Positions 43,678 to 53,600 of a DNA stretch of 64,000 nt are shown in pieces. Below the pieces are notes generated by a model. The model worked only from the letters and a program-made list of their open reading frames with translations, searched no databases and had not been told where the DNA came from. Both the position numbers and the translations under genes were made by a program. The DNA is taken from contig CP064915.1 in NCBI GenBank assembly GCA_027557655.1, positions 124,001 through 188,000 on the forward strand. The letters are read 5' to 3'. The DNA is from Candidatus Kinetoplastibacterium crithidii. Lineage in GTDB: Bacteria; Pseudomonadota; Gammaproteobacteria; Burkholderiales; Burkholderiaceae_B. Within the stretch, counting starts at the first letter, position 1; every line of letters starts with the position of its first letter.

Positions 43678-44679
43678 TTAAATATGTTTCATTTTTTTTA
43701 AGTACCAATTTACAGTTTTATATATTCCAGATTCTGTTTTCTCTATAGGTTTCCATTGCATTGTCGTTTGAATTTTTGTTGAATCAAGCGAGTATCTTGT
43801 ATCATGTCCTGGACGGTCATTTATAAATCTAATATTTGTTTTATAAGATTTACAATTTTTATTAGGATATATTTTATCTAAAATTTCGCATAATAAAATA
43901 GCAAGTTCTAGATTGGTTATTTCGTTATTAGCGCCAATATTATAGCTTTCTCCAGGAATGCCATATTTGATTATTTTGATTAGTGCATTGCAATGGTCTT
44001 TTACATATAGCCAATCCCTAATTTGTTGACCATCACCATATATTGGTACAATAGTATTTTGTATTGCTGATTTAATTATTTTTGGTATAAATTTTTCTGT
44101 ATGTTGATATGGTCCATAATTATTTGTGCTAATAGTTATTATTATTGGAAAGTCGTATGTTTGGAAAAAGGACTGTGCTATATGATTGGCTGATGCTTTG
44201 CTGGCTGAATATGGATTGTTTGTTTTGTATCTACTATTTTCTGTAAAAGGTTTTTCATTTTCTTTTAATGATCCATAAATTTCATCTGTAGATATTTGTA
44301 TAAATCTAAATTTTTCTTTTTTATCTTGGTTAGTATTTTCCCAATAGCATTTACAAGTTTCAATGAAATTGAGAAAATCCATTATATTGTTTTGAGCGAA
44401 TATTTTTGGATTTGAAATTGATGTGTCCACATGAGTTTCTGCTGCAAAATTGATGATTACATCTGGTTGATATTTGTATAGTATCTTCTTTACCAGATTA
44501 ATATTACCAATATTACCTTTTATAAATTTATAGTTTTTTGTAGGAAGATTTTGTATATTGTTGGAGGCATAACTTAATTTATCTAGATTTATTATTTTGC
44601 GAGTTTTAAAATTATTTATCCATATTTTTATAAAATTAGATCCTATAAATCCAGATCCCCCTGTAATTAATATAGTCAT
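43678..44679 (-). CDS. rfbB: dTDP-glucose 4,6-dehydratase
   Basis: RmlB, second step of dTDP-L-rhamnose synthesis. The 333 residues include ITGGSGFIGSNF, NFAAETHVDTSI, the active-site region ISTDEIYGSL, the YxxxK in NPYSASKASANH, NNYGPYQHTEKF, and RPGHDTRYSLD. It is the first gene of rfbB-rfbD-rfbC. The rfbA (RmlA) gene that normally accompanies it is absent from this window. Confidence 0.95.
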   Translation of the reverse strand: MTILITGGSGFIGSNFIKIWINNFKTRKIINLDKLSYASNNIQNLPTKNYKFIKGNIGNINLVKKILYKYQPDVIINFAAETHVDTSISNPKIFAQNNIMDFLNFIETCKCYWENTNQDKKEKFRFIQISTDEIYGSLKENEKPFTENSRYKTNNPYSASKASANHIAQSFFQTYDFPIIITISTNNYGPYQHTEKFIPKIIKSAIQNTIVPIYGDGQQIRDWLYVKDHCNALIKIIKYGIPGESYNIGANNEITNLELAILLCEILDKIYPNKNCKSYKTNIRFINDRPGHDTRYSLDSTKIQTTMQWKPIEKTESGIYKTVNWYLKKMKHI

Positions 44680-44809
44680 ATTATTGATATAATTTATATA
44701 TTTTTTAGAGTAAATTAAAGAATTTATTTCTACAACACTATCTTTTAGTTTTTTATTTTGTTAAAATTCTAATGTTTTATCAGATTATTGTGTATAGATT
44801 AAAGAATTA

Positions 44810-44886
44810 GCGGTAGTAGCTCAGCAGGATAGAGCACGAGCCTTCTAAGCCCGGGGTCGGGGGTTCGAATCCCTCCTACCGCGCCA
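44810..44886 (+). tRNA. tRNA-Arg (anticodon TCT)
   Basis: Acceptor GCGGTAG/CTACCGC, D-stem GCTC/GAGC, anticodon stem CGAGC/GCCCG around CTTCTAA (anticodon TCT), T-stem GGGGG/CCCTC with one G-T wobble, discriminator G and encoded CCA. The anticodon stem holds an A29.C41 mismatch. It decodes AGA, the arginine codon favoured by this AT-rich genome. Confidence 0.93.
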
Positions 44887-45031
44887 TATTTTATTATAAT
44901 TATAAATTAGTTGTATAGGAATAGGTTTCTATAAATTTTTTACTTATATTTTTAATTCTGATAAGTGGTATTTTTGCTATCTATTGTTTTATTCAAGTTG
45001 GAATATGCTAATATTTTACTCTTGATGCAGA

Positions 45032-45108
45032 GGTGGTCGTAGCTCAGTTGGTAGAGTCCCGGATTGTGATTCCGGTTGTCGTGGGTTCGAGCCCCATCGA
45101 CCACCCCA
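45032..45108 (+). tRNA. tRNA-His (anticodon GTG)
   Basis: Acceptor GTGGTCG/CGACCAC with an extra genome-encoded G at position -1 (45032) opposite discriminator C, the hallmark of tRNA-His. Anticodon stem CCGGA/TCCGG around TTGTGAT (anticodon GTG), T-stem GTGGG/CCCAT, encoded CCA. It lies 29 bases before dapA on the same strand. Confidence 0.97.
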
Positions 45109-45137
45109 ATTTGTATTAGAAAATTTTGGAGCCTTTG

Positions 45138-46037
45138 ATGATGGCAAACCATGCAAATCCTATTTTTAGTGGTAGTATTGTAGCTTTAGTTACTCCTATG
45201 TTGCCTGATGGCACTTTTGATTTTGATTCATATCGTTCTTTGATTGATTGGCATATATCTGAAGGTACTGATGCTCTCGTTGTTGTTGGTACAACTGGAG
45301 AGTCTCCTTCTGTGTCTTTTGATGAGCATGCTGAATTGATTAAAGTTGCTGTAGAGCATTCTAATGGTCGCATACCTGTAATCGCTGGAGTCGGTGCTAA
45401 TTCTACAAGTGAAGCTATTTATTTAACAGAACATGCCAAAAGAGTTGGTGCTCATGCTGGTTTATCGGTTGTTCCTTATTACAATAAACCTTCTCAAGAA
45501 GGAATATATAGACATTTTAAGATGATCGCAGAGTCTGTCGATTTACCTATTATTTTATATAATGTACCAGGAAGAACTGTAGCTGATATTAGCAATGAGA
45601 CTGTTGTTAGATTATCTGAAATACCAGGTATTATTGGATTGAAAGATGCAACTGGGGATATAGCTAGGGGAGTGTTGTTGTTAAGAGAAATCCCTGATGG
45701 TTTTCAAGTTTTTAGTGGAGATGATCCTACTGCGGCGGCATTTATTATGTTAGGAGCGGCTGGAAATATTTCTGTTACAGCTAATATTGCTCCTAGACTT
45801 GTGCATGATTTATGTGAGGCAGCAAAAGCTGGGAATGTTGCTATGGTACGTCAACTTAATATGAAGTTATCCTTGTTGAATAAGGCTTTGTTTGTAGAGG
45901 CTAATCCCATACCTGTTAAATGGGCCTTGAGTGAGCTTGGTCTTACATCTTTAGGTTACCGTTTACCTTTAGTACCTTTGAGTGAATCAAATCATGCCTT
46001 TGTCAGAAAAGCAATGAAAGTAGCAGGTCTTATTTAG
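45138..46037 (+). CDS. dapA: 4-hydroxy-tetrahydrodipicolinate synthase
   Basis: Condenses pyruvate and aspartate semialdehyde, the first committed step to lysine and meso-diaminopimelate. About 299 residues from the ATG at 45138 (45141 is also possible) behind a GGAG site at 45128-45131. Seen are [32 protein letters not shown], Tyr141 in YNVPGRT and the Schiff-base Lys169 in GLKDATGD. It works downstream of aspartokinase (lysC, 60325). Confidence 0.96.
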   Translation: MMANHANPIFSGSIVALVTPMLPDGTFDFDSYRSLIDWHISEGTDALVVVGTTGESPSVSFDEHAELIKVAVEHSNGRIPVIAGVGANSTSEAIYLTEHAKRVGAHAGLSVVPYYNKPSQEGIYRHFKMIAESVDLPIILYNVPGRTVADISNETVVRLSEIPGIIGLKDATGDIARGVLLLREIPDGFQVFSGDDPTAAAFIMLGAAGNISVTANIAPRLVHDLCEAAKAGNVAMVRQLNMKLSLLNKALFVEANPIPVKWALSELGLTSLGYRLPLVPLSESNHAFVRKAMKVAGLI

Positions 46038-46071
46038 AAGAAATATCTAATTAATTTAATTGCTTTAGTTC

Positions 46072-46109
46072 AAAAAACTTATGATGGTCAATAATATCAT
46101 AAGTTTTTT
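46072..46109. terminator. Bidirectional terminator between dapA and mutS
   Basis: AAAAAACTTATGAT (46072-46085) and ATCATAAGTTTTTT (46096-46109) form a 14-bp perfect stem around a ten-base loop. A-run and T-run flanks on both sides fit termination of both convergent genes. Confidence 0.85.
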
Positions 46110-46147
46110 TGTTTTTTCTTATATGTTTAGTGATATATATTATTATG

Positions 46148-48760
46148 CTATGTATCACTGGTAATTATTTTTTGTATATTTTTTAGTTTGTTCAAGCTTT
46201 CTAATGGAGTTGTTTCATCTATATTTATATTTAAAATGATTTTTTTGAGTTTTTCATATTGCTGTATATCATAGTTAATAGTACTTGAACTTGGTTGTAT
46301 ATTATTTTTAGTGCTTGGTTTTTTTATTGAATTAAGTTTTTCTATAGATTTTCGTATTACTTCTCTTGGTAAGCCTGCTTTTTTTGCGACTTGTATCCCA
46401 TAACTTTGATTTGCTGGTCCATTTTTCAGCTCATGTAAAAATACTAGGTTATCATCTGTTTCTATAGCACTCATGTGTACATTAGTTGCTTGTTTATAAA
46501 CATGAGGTATTTTGGTTAATTCAAAGTAATGAGTTGCAAAAACAGTGAAAGATTTATTATGGTTTAATAGATAGTCAGCTATACCCCATGCGAGTGATAT
46601 GCCTTCATTTGTAGACGTACCTCTACCTATTTCATCTATTAGTACCAAGCTGTTTTTATTGCTAGACGAAAGTATTACTGATGTTTCTGTCATTTCTACC
46701 ATAAAAGTAGATTTTCCTCCTGATATGTCATCTGAAGCTCCAATTCTTGTAAAGATTCTATCAATTTTGCCAATTCGTGCTTTAGCTGCAGGTACAAAAC
46801 TTCCTGCTCTTGCAAGAAGAGAGATCAAAGCGATTTGCCTCATATATGTAGATTTGCCGCCCATATTGGGCCCTGTTATTATAAGCATTTTTTGTTCATC
46901 ATTAAGAACACAATCATTCGGAACAAATGTTTCTATATGAGCTTCTACTATTGGATGTTTTCCTGATTTGATTATTATTTCATTTTCATTACTTATAGTA
47001 GGGCATGTCCATTCATATATAAAGGCATGTTCTGCTAGAGCAGACAATACATCAAGCTCAGCAATTGCTTTCGCACATTCTATTAGATCTTTTATGTAGT
47101 TATTCAATTTATTTATTATTTCTTCATATAAATACTTTTCTCTAGATAAGGACTTTTCTCTGGCTGATAATATTTTGTCTTCCCATATTTTAAGTTCTGG
47201 AATAGTAAATCTTTCCACATTTTTTAGGGTTTGGATTCTTTTATAATGTGATGGAGCTTTTTCAATTTGACCTTTAGTAATTTCTATATAAAAACCATGT
47301 ATTCGACTGAAAGATAATCTTAAATTATTAATGCCTGTCTTGATTTTTTCCCTTGATTCTAGCTCTTGCAAATATGTGCTTTCATTTTGAGAAATAGATC
47401 TTAATGTATCTAGTTCTTGATCAAAACCATCTGCTATTACATTTCCATCTTTTATAGAGTATGCTGGTTCAGGGATTATTGATTCATTTATTAAATCATA
47501 TATTGATGTATCTATTATCAACTTTTCTTTGAGACTTATAATCTTTGCTGATTTTCTAATTGTAATTAATATGGAATTAATATGTGGTATGATTTTTATA
47601 GCATTTTTTATATAGATTAATTCTTTAGGACGAATTGATTTTAATGCTATTCTTGAGGTTATTCTTTCTAAATCTGGTATTTCTTTTAATAGATTATTAA
47701 TTTTTTGTATAATACTATTATTTTCTGATTTATCTGTATTATTTCCCGATAGTAAACTATTTATACCTTCTTGCCTTAGTTGGATTTCTTTGTTATCAAC
47801 CAGTGGGTTATGTAACCATTTTTTTAATAGTCGACTACCCATAGAAGTGTTACATCTATCTAAGTGAGAAAAAAGTGTTGGAGATTTTTCTCCATAGATA
47901 GTTTGAGTTATTTCTAAATTTTTTCTTGTGAATGGATCTAGAAAAACAAATTGTTTTGAATGTTCTATCTGTATTGTTTGGATATGTGATAAATCGTAAA
48001 GAGATTGCGCTTTATAAGCATATCTTAGGATGGCTCCAGCTGCTCCTATATATGATGAATTTGTTGATAAGCCAAAACTATCAAGTGACAATATTTCAAA
48101 ATGATCTAATAGATGATTTAAGGCGTTTTCATAATCAAAATGCCATTTAGGGACTCTAGTATACGTAGCTTTGAAATCTTGAGTGTCAGTTAAATTATAT
48201 TCTTCAGGTATAATTATTTCAGTTGGTGATAACCTATGTAATTCTGATTTTAGTTCTTGTAATGATTGACATTCTATTACCTTAAAATCACCATTTGCTA
48301 GGTTTAAATAAGAAATCCCTATTTCTTGTTTATTATGTTTATATGGATTAATAGCAACCATGGCGCTATCTGATTTAGATGGTAGTAGAGATTCTTCTGT
48401 TATAGTTCCAGGAGTTACAATTCTAACTATTTTTCTTTCAACTAGATTCGTTTTAGAATTGCTAAAATCGTTTATTTGTTCACAAATAGCTACAGATTCT
48501 CCTTGTTCTATAAGCTTTCCTAGATATTGCTCTAACGAGTTTGCTGGAATTCCTGCCATGGGTATAGGCATACCATTTATAAACCCCCTTTTTGTTAAAT
48601 TAAGATTTAATAAAATGGATCCTTTTTCAGCATCTTCGTAAAACATTTCATAAAAATCTCCCATTCTGAAGAAAAGCAACATGTTTCCTGCTTCTTTTTT
48701 TATGGAAATATATTGTTGCATTAGTGGGCTTAACCCTTCTATTATGGTCGGCATTTTCAT
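46148..48760 (-). CDS. mutS: DNA mismatch repair protein MutS
   Basis: Recognises mismatches and small loops and recruits MutL. The 870 residues include the mismatch-contact motif [11 protein letters not shown] near residue 30, the clamp region, Walker [11 protein letters not shown], the [16 protein letters not shown]alker [13 protein letters not shown], and the C-terminal helix-turn-helix region. Full length with all ATPase motifs. Plus-strand ORFs over it are shadows. Confidence 0.97.
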   Translation of the reverse strand: MKMPTIIEGLSPLMQQYISIKKEAGNMLLFFRMGDFYEMFYEDAEKGSILLNLNLTKRGFINGMPIPMAGIPANSLEQYLGKLIEQGESVAICEQINDFSNSKTNLVERKIVRIVTPGTITEESLLPSKSDSAMVAINPYKHNKQEIGISYLNLANGDFKVIECQSLQELKSELHRLSPTEIIIPEEYNLTDTQDFKATYTRVPKWHFDYENALNHLLDHFEILSLDSFGLSTNSSYIGAAGAILRYAYKAQSLYDLSHIQTIQIEHSKQFVFLDPFTRKNLEITQTIYGEKSPTLFSHLDRCNTSMGSRLLKKWLHNPLVDNKEIQLRQEGINSLLSGNNTDKSENNSIIQKINNLLKEIPDLERITSRIALKSIRPKELIYIKNAIKIIPHINSILITIRKSAKIISLKEKLIIDTSIYDLINESIIPEPAYSIKDGNVIADGFDQELDTLRSISQNESTYLQELESREKIKTGINNLRLSFSRIHGFYIEITKGQIEKAPSHYKRIQTLKNVERFTIPELKIWEDKILSAREKSLSREKYLYEEIINKLNNYIKDLIECAKAIAELDVLSALAEHAFIYEWTCPTISNENEIIIKSGKHPIVEAHIETFVPNDCVLNDEQKMLIITGPNMGGKSTYMRQIALISLLARAGSFVPAAKARIGKIDRIFTRIGASDDISGGKSTFMVEMTETSVILSSSNKNSLVLIDEIGRGTSTNEGISLAWGIADYLLNHNKSFTVFATHYFELTKIPHVYKQATNVHMSAIETDDNLVFLHELKNGPANQSYGIQVAKKAGLPREVIRKSIEKLNSIKKPSTKNNIQPSSSTINYDIQQYEKLKKIILNINIDETTPLESLNKLKNIQKIITSDT

Positions 48761-48810
48761 ATAATGTATTTCGTAAGTGCTATTTCTGTTTATTTAATAA
48801 TTTTCTCTTT

Positions 48811-49371
48811 TCATATAAATTTTTTTAACCAATTAGTATATTGATTAACCCATGATTCTATAAAATTCAAAGTATGTTTTTCATTAACTATGGATAATTC
48901 TGGATCAAAGATATTGTCATGGCATTGCAACATTAATTCTGGTGTTGGCATTATGATAACGCCTAATGATGATAGTATCTGTCTTAGATGATATTGTGCA
49001 CAACATGTTCCAGATTTGCCAATAGATCCTCCAATGATAGCTGCTTTTTTATTTTTCCAAGAGTTTTGACCGTATGGTCTAGATATCCAATCTATTGCGT
49101 TTTTTAATGCTGCTGGTATAGATCTATTATGTTCAGGTGTTATAAATAGCACAAAATCTGTATTTATAATTTCATTTTTCAGTTTTGATATTTTTTCTGG
49201 AAATTGTTTCTCATAGTCTTCATTATATAAAGGCAAATCAGAAATTTTTATATATTTGAATATTAAATCTTTATATGAAATTTGTTCTACAGTTTTAGCT
49301 ATTTTAGAATTTATAGAGTCTTTTTTTAAACTTCCTATGAAGACTGCTACTGTTATTTTTTGTGTGGTCAT
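48811..49371 (-). CDS. NADPH-dependent FMN reductase-family flavoprotein
   Basis: The 186 residues form a flavodoxin-like fold of the NADPH-dependent FMN/azo reductase group: VAVFIGSLKKDSINSKIAK phosphate-binding loop, ITPEHNRSIPAALKNAIDW and GSIGKSGTCCAQYHLRQIL. The physiological substrate cannot be told from sequence; quinone or chromate reductase is possible. It lies 50 bases upstream of mutS on the same strand. Confidence 0.85.
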   Translation of the reverse strand: MTTQKITVAVFIGSLKKDSINSKIAKTVEQISYKDLIFKYIKISDLPLYNEDYEKQFPEKISKLKNEIINTDFVLFITPEHNRSIPAALKNAIDWISRPYGQNSWKNKKAAIIGGSIGKSGTCCAQYHLRQILSSLGVIIMPTPELMLQCHDNIFDPELSIVNEKHTLNFIESWVNQYTNWLKKFI

Positions 49372-49386
49372 AATTAGTTATTTCAT

Positions 49387-49416
49387 TTGTTTTTAATGAT
49401 AGTTTATTTGTATAAT
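49387..49416 (+). promoter_or_regulatory. Possible promoter of the MscS-type gene
   Basis: TTGTTT (49387-49392), an 18-base spacer and a perfect TATAAT (49411-49416), about 55 bases before the channel gene. Confidence 0.45.
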
Positions 49417-49471
49417 TTGTAATTTTATCATGACTATAGATATTTCTGATAATACATGAGAAATCGATGAT

Positions 49472-50293
49472 ATGTCTTATTATATTGGTAAGAATAATTT
49501 TCAGGAGCTTTGTATGCTTATAATCAAATATTTTATGCTTAATTTGTTATTTTCGGCTTTTATTTTAGTTTTCGGTTGGTGGATTTCTTCAGTGATAGGT
49601 CGTTGGTTTGAAAGAGCAGTGGATCTATCAACTCATATAGATACTACTGTTGTTCCAATGTTAAAATCTTTGATTGTTTGGAGCATTAGAATATTTACAT
49701 CAATTGCTGTTCTTTCTAGATTTGGGGTTCAAACTGCTAGTATAATAGCTGTTTTGGGAGCTGCAGGTTTAGCTATAGGACTTGCTTTGCAAGGAACATT
49801 ACAAAATATAGCAGCAGGTATTATGTTGTTATTGCTTAGACCTATCAGAGTTGGAGAGTATATTTCTTTGAAAACCTCTGAAGAAGGAGTTATTCAAGAA
49901 GTAGGTTTATTTTTGACTAAAATTATTCAACCAGATGGTATTCATTTATCTTTGCCAAATAGCATGGTTTGGAACTCAACAATTACTAATTTTAGTCGTA
50001 ATGCTACACGAAGATTAGATATACCAGTCTTTTTAAGATATGAGGATGATATAGAACTTGCTATTAAACTAATTATGGATGTTGTTTTATCGAATAAATA
50101 TTTACTAAATGATCCAGAACCTTTAGTTAAAGTTGTCGATTTTAGAGAACTAGTAATTGTTGTTAAAATAAGAGCATGGTCTAATTCTACAACTTATTGG
50201 GATTTTCGATGGAGTTTATATAATGAAGTATGGAAAGTTTTAGGAAATAATGGCTTTAAATCGCCAATTGTTATTAAGGAATTAAGTAATTAA
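49472..50293 (+). CDS. Small-conductance mechanosensitive channel, MscS family
   Basis: Inner-membrane channel that releases solutes on hypo-osmotic shock. The 273 residues fit a minimal MscS: hydrophobic N-terminal helices (about 19-41 and 60-85), the glycine/alanine-rich pore helix AAGLAIGLALQGTLQNIAAG near residue 105, LRPIRVGEYI, and a C-terminal cytoplasmic beta/alpha-beta domain. Its last four bases overlap the 3' end of the convergent trmJ. Confidence 0.92.
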   Translation: MSYYIGKNNFQELCMLIIKYFMLNLLFSAFILVFGWWISSVIGRWFERAVDLSTHIDTTVVPMLKSLIVWSIRIFTSIAVLSRFGVQTASIIAVLGAAGLAIGLALQGTLQNIAAGIMLLLLRPIRVGEYISLKTSEEGVIQEVGLFLTKIIQPDGIHLSLPNSMVWNSTITNFSRNATRRLDIPVFLRYEDDIELAIKLIMDVVLSNKYLLNDPEPLVKVVDFRELVIVVKIRAWSNSTTYWDFRWSLYNEVWKVLGNNGFKSPIVIKELSN

Positions 50294-51036
50294 TGATTTT
50301 TGATAATAGACTCCAAAATACCATGTAAAATATTTATTTCATTTTTTTTGATATTCGATCTTAATGCTAACTGTGTTAATTTAAGCATAAGATGTTTTGG
50401 TTTTAATGGGTTAAGAAAATTTATTTTTATAAGCACATTTTCTAATTTTTCTAAAAGAGTAATTATTTCTGAAATAGATGCTGGGTCATTATTTTTTTTA
50501 TATGGAACTTGTTTTGTGATGTTTATATTTTGTTTCATAATTGTGTAATATGTTTCCCATGCAACTATTTGCAATGCATGTGATATATTTAGAGACTGGT
50601 ATTCTGGATTAGATGGTATAGTACTAATACAATTGCATAGTGATATTTGTTGATTAGTTAACCCATGATTTTCTGATCCGAATACAAATGATATTTCTCT
50701 ATTTGAGTTTATCAAATGTGAAATAGCTACTTTTATTGCATCTCTAATTTCATAAGAGTATAGATCAATTTTTCTATTATTTCTTGCTGTTAATGCTACT
50801 GAAAAAGATGTATTTGAGAGTGCTTCTTTTAGATTTTTACAAATTGCGATGTTTTTTAAAACATCCTGAGCGTTGCTTGCAAATTTAATAGCTTCATTAT
50901 TTTCTGTAATTTTATAATTGTTAGTTCCTACAATTATTAACTTTTGAAAATTCATGTTTTTTAAAGCTCTTGCGGAAGATCCTATATTACCAGGATGACT
51001 AGGGTTAACTAATATGAAATTTATTTTTGAAAACAT
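50290..51036 (-). CDS. trmJ: tRNA (cytidine/uridine-2'-O-)-methyltransferase TrmJ
   Basis: SpoU-type SPOUT enzyme that 2'-O-methylates position 32 of several tRNAs. The 248 residues contain LVNPSHPGNIGSSARALKNM (motif 1), FVFGSENHGLTNQQISLCN (motif 2) and SLNISHALQIVAWETY (motif 3). A C-terminal extension follows, typical of TrmJ. The convergent neighbour overlaps by four bases. It is divergent from suhB, the conserved trmJ-suhB pair. Confidence 0.92.
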   Translation of the reverse strand: MFSKINFILVNPSHPGNIGSSARALKNMNFQKLIIVGTNNYKITENNEAIKFASNAQDVLKNIAICKNLKEALSNTSFSVALTARNNRKIDLYSYEIRDAIKVAISHLINSNREISFVFGSENHGLTNQQISLCNCISTIPSNPEYQSLNISHALQIVAWETYYTIMKQNINITKQVPYKKNNDPASISEIITLLEKLENVLIKINFLNPLKPKHLMLKLTQLALRSNIKKNEINILHGILESIIKNH

Positions 51037-51172
51037 CTTGATTATTTATGTTATGGCTGGTTTTTTTGCATATACTATCTTATTTATATATGCTTGATAG
51101 GTTATTACATATATTATGTTTGTTTATTATAAAATCTATAGATTTTCTATATTAGCATTTATTAATTTAATT

Positions 51173-51949
51173 ATGAATCCAATTTTAAATATTGCAATTA
51201 AGGCAGCTAGAAAAGCCGGTGCTATAATAAATCGTTCAAGCTTAGACTTGGAGAGAAATAATGTCTCTTCTAATTTACTTAATGAGTATGTAGCAGAAAC
51301 TAGTCGTTTATCAGAACAAGCAATATCAGAAGTTTTATTGAATGTTTATCCAGATCATGATTTTATTGGTAAAAATAATAGTTTTGATCTCAATAAAGAG
51401 TTTAAATGGATTGTATGTGGATTAGATGGTTTAGAAAATTTTATTCATTGTTTTCCCTTTTATTCAATTTCTATAAGTCTTATGCACTATAGTAATATTG
51501 TGCAATCTGTTGTTTATGACCCTATTCGCAATGAACTGTTTACAGCAAGTAGGGGTGCAGGAACATTTTTGAATGATAGACGTGTTAGAGTGTCAGGAAA
51601 AAATCGTTTTAGTAAGTCCTTAATTTCTGTTCAAGATAATTTTGTAACTAATGATTCTCTTGGTTTTTTGCATAAAGCAATACAAAACTTATCTATTAGA
51701 AAGATAAATTCTTGTTCTTTGGCTCTTGCTTATGTTGCTTGTGGCAGGTTAGAGGCTTTTTTAGGTTCTAATTTAAGTATTTTTGATATGGCTGCTGGTG
51801 GATTATTATCCTCTGAATCTGGAGGATTAGTAGCTGATCATTATGGAGAACAAAATTGGTTTTATTCTGGTCAGATGTTGGCAGCAACACCAAAAATATT
51901 TGCTAAGATAGTTAATGCTCTACAAACACAAAATATAAATTATGACTAA
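51173..51949 (+). CDS. suhB: SuhB, inositol-monophosphatase family, active site degenerate
   Basis: The 258 residues from the ATG at 51173 (MNPILNIAIKAARKAG) align along their whole length with SuhB; a longer start at 51116 is unlikely. The reading frame is intact and YDPIRNELFTASRG, GTFLNDRRVRVSG and AYVACGRLEAF are well conserved. The usual metal site is damaged: EES is K67-N68-N69, the DPLDGTTN motif reads C82-G83-L84-D85-G86-L87-E88-N89, PWD is I-F-D, and the VTEVD and GS..LDLAY residues are changed. Loss of phosphatase activity is inferred. In E. coli, SuhB also acts in rRNA antitermination without needing catalysis, a role that could explain its retention. Confidence 0.9.
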   Translation: MNPILNIAIKAARKAGAIINRSSLDLERNNVSSNLLNEYVAETSRLSEQAISEVLLNVYPDHDFIGKNNSFDLNKEFKWIVCGLDGLENFIHCFPFYSISISLMHYSNIVQSVVYDPIRNELFTASRGAGTFLNDRRVRVSGKNRFSKSLISVQDNFVTNDSLGFLHKAIQNLSIRKINSCSLALAYVACGRLEAFLGSNLSIFDMAAGGLLSSESGGLVADHYGEQNWFYSGQMLAATPKIFAKIVNALQTQNINYD

Positions 51950-52028
51950 GCATTTGGTTTCTTGTTTTGTTATATAATCTTATATTTTTAGTTGAAGTTA
52001 GAATGTTGATTTTAAGGAGGAAGATCTA

Positions 52029-53594
52029 ATGGATTGGCTGCTGGATCCAACAGCATGGGTCGGCTTGCTTACATTGATAGTACTAGAAATTGTTTTAGGG
52101 ATAGATAATCTAGTTTTTATTGCAATTTTAGTAGATAAGTTAACGCCTAAAGAACGAGATAAGGCACGTATCATAGGTCTTGGTATGGCCTTGTTTATTA
52201 GAATAATCTTTCTATCATGTATGTCATGGTTATTAACTTTAACAAATCCTATATTTCCAAATAGTTCATTTTCGGGTCGTGATTTGATTATGCTCATAGG
52301 CGGAATAGTTTTGTTATTTAAAAGTACAATAGAGCTTCATGAACGTATCAATGGCGATAACAATTCCTCTACCTATTCAAAAGAATATGCCAGTTTTTGG
52401 GTAATTGTTGCACAGATTGTTGTTTTAGATGCAGTGTTTTCATTAGATTCTGTAATAACAGCTATAAGTATGGTTGATCAGTTGGCTATTATGATGATTG
52501 CTGCAATTATAGCTACCTGTGTAATGATGATTGCCTCAAAACCATTGACTACATTTGTAAATAATCATCCAAGTACTGTTGTTCTTTGTTTAGGGTTTTT
52601 ACTTATTATAGGTTTCTCTTTATTAGCAGAAAGTTTTGGTTACAAAATACCTAAAGGATATTTATATGTTGCCATAGGTTTTTCGATATCTATAGAAGCT
52701 TTAAATTATATATCAAGAAGAAATTTTTTGATGATCAATTCCAGAAGACCTATGAGAGAAAGAACAGCAGAGGCAGTTCTCAGAATGTTTGGTAAGTCAT
52801 ACTCTAATGATTCTCCTAAATCTTCAGATAATCAACATGTTAATGTTAAAACATTTGGTATCGAAGAAAGAAACATGGTTAGTGGTGTCTTGGCTTTATC
52901 TGATAGATCTATTTTATCTATAATGACACCAAGAACTGATATTTCCTGGATTAGCATTACAGATTCTCCACAAGAAGTACATAGGCAATTAATAGAAGTT
53001 CCACATAGTTTTTTTCCAGTTTGTAAAGGTTCACTAGATGAAATTATTGGTATTGGTAGAGCTAAAGACTTAATATCATATCTAACAGAGAATAACGATC
53101 TATCGAAAGCTAATTTAAGAGATCCTGTTATTGTTCATGAGTCTATAAGTATTTTGAAATTGATAGAAATTTTAAAAGTCTCAAGAGGACAGTTAGTTTT
53201 GGTTGCTGATGAATTTGGTGAAATTGAAGGTCTTGTTACACCTATTGATGTTTTAGAGGCAATTGCTGGCGAGTTTCCTGATGAAGATGAACTACCTGCA
53301 ATTATTAAGGAAAATGATTCTATATGGAAGATTTATGGGTCTGCTGATCTTCATCATGTAGAACAATCTTTAGAAATTGAAGGTCTTGTAGATGAATCTC
53401 AAGATTATTCAACAATGGCTGGATATTTATTATCTAAATTTGGAGAGCTTCCTGAAATAGGAGATATTTGGGATCATTACTATTATGGTAATTTATTTTG
53501 TTTTGAAGTTTTAGAATGTGACGGTCGTAGGATCTCTTTAGTTAGAGTGACTAAGAAAATTGTAGATAAAATTGATGTTTCATCTAATGAATAA
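52029..53594 (+). CDS. TerC-family membrane protein with CBS and CorC/HlyC domains
   Basis: The 521 residues comprise an N-terminal TerC membrane domain (WLLDPTAWVGLLTLIVLEIV, then GIDNLVFIAIL and VLDAVFSLDSVITAI with the characteristic acidic residues), a CBS pair (about residues 300-420) and a C-terminal CorC/HlyC transporter-associated domain (about 430-515). This is the YoaE/YgdQ-like arrangement, often linked to metal-ion homeostasis such as manganese; substrate not proven. An AAGGAGGAAG ribosome site precedes the ATG. uppP starts six bases later. Confidence 0.92.
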   Translation: MDWLLDPTAWVGLLTLIVLEIVLGIDNLVFIAILVDKLTPKERDKARIIGLGMALFIRIIFLSCMSWLLTLTNPIFPNSSFSGRDLIMLIGGIVLLFKSTIELHERINGDNNSSTYSKEYASFWVIVAQIVVLDAVFSLDSVITAISMVDQLAIMMIAAIIATCVMMIASKPLTTFVNNHPSTVVLCLGFLLIIGFSLLAESFGYKIPKGYLYVAIGFSISIEALNYISRRNFLMINSRRPMRERTAEAVLRMFGKSYSNDSPKSSDNQHVNVKTFGIEERNMVSGVLALSDRSILSIMTPRTDISWISITDSPQEVHRQLIEVPHSFFPVCKGSLDEIIGIGRAKDLISYLTENNDLSKANLRDPVIVHESISILKLIEILKVSRGQLVLVADEFGEIEGLVTPIDVLEAIAGEFPDEDELPAIIKENDSIWKIYGSADLHHVEQSLEIEGLVDESQDYSTMAGYLLSKFGELPEIGDIWDHYYYGNLFCFEVLECDGRRISLVRVTKKIVDKIDVSSNE

Positions 53595-53600
53595 TTATAA

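Noticed and set aside
44952..45152. Minus-strand ORF with VDGARTHDNRNHNPGLYQLSYDH
   Set aside because: It is a translation of the antisense of tRNA-His, a well-known spurious ORF pattern over tRNA genes.
51116..51172. Extended SuhB N-terminus (MFVYYKIYRFS...)
   Set aside because: The family begins at MNPILNIAIKAARKAG; the extension has no family counterpart.
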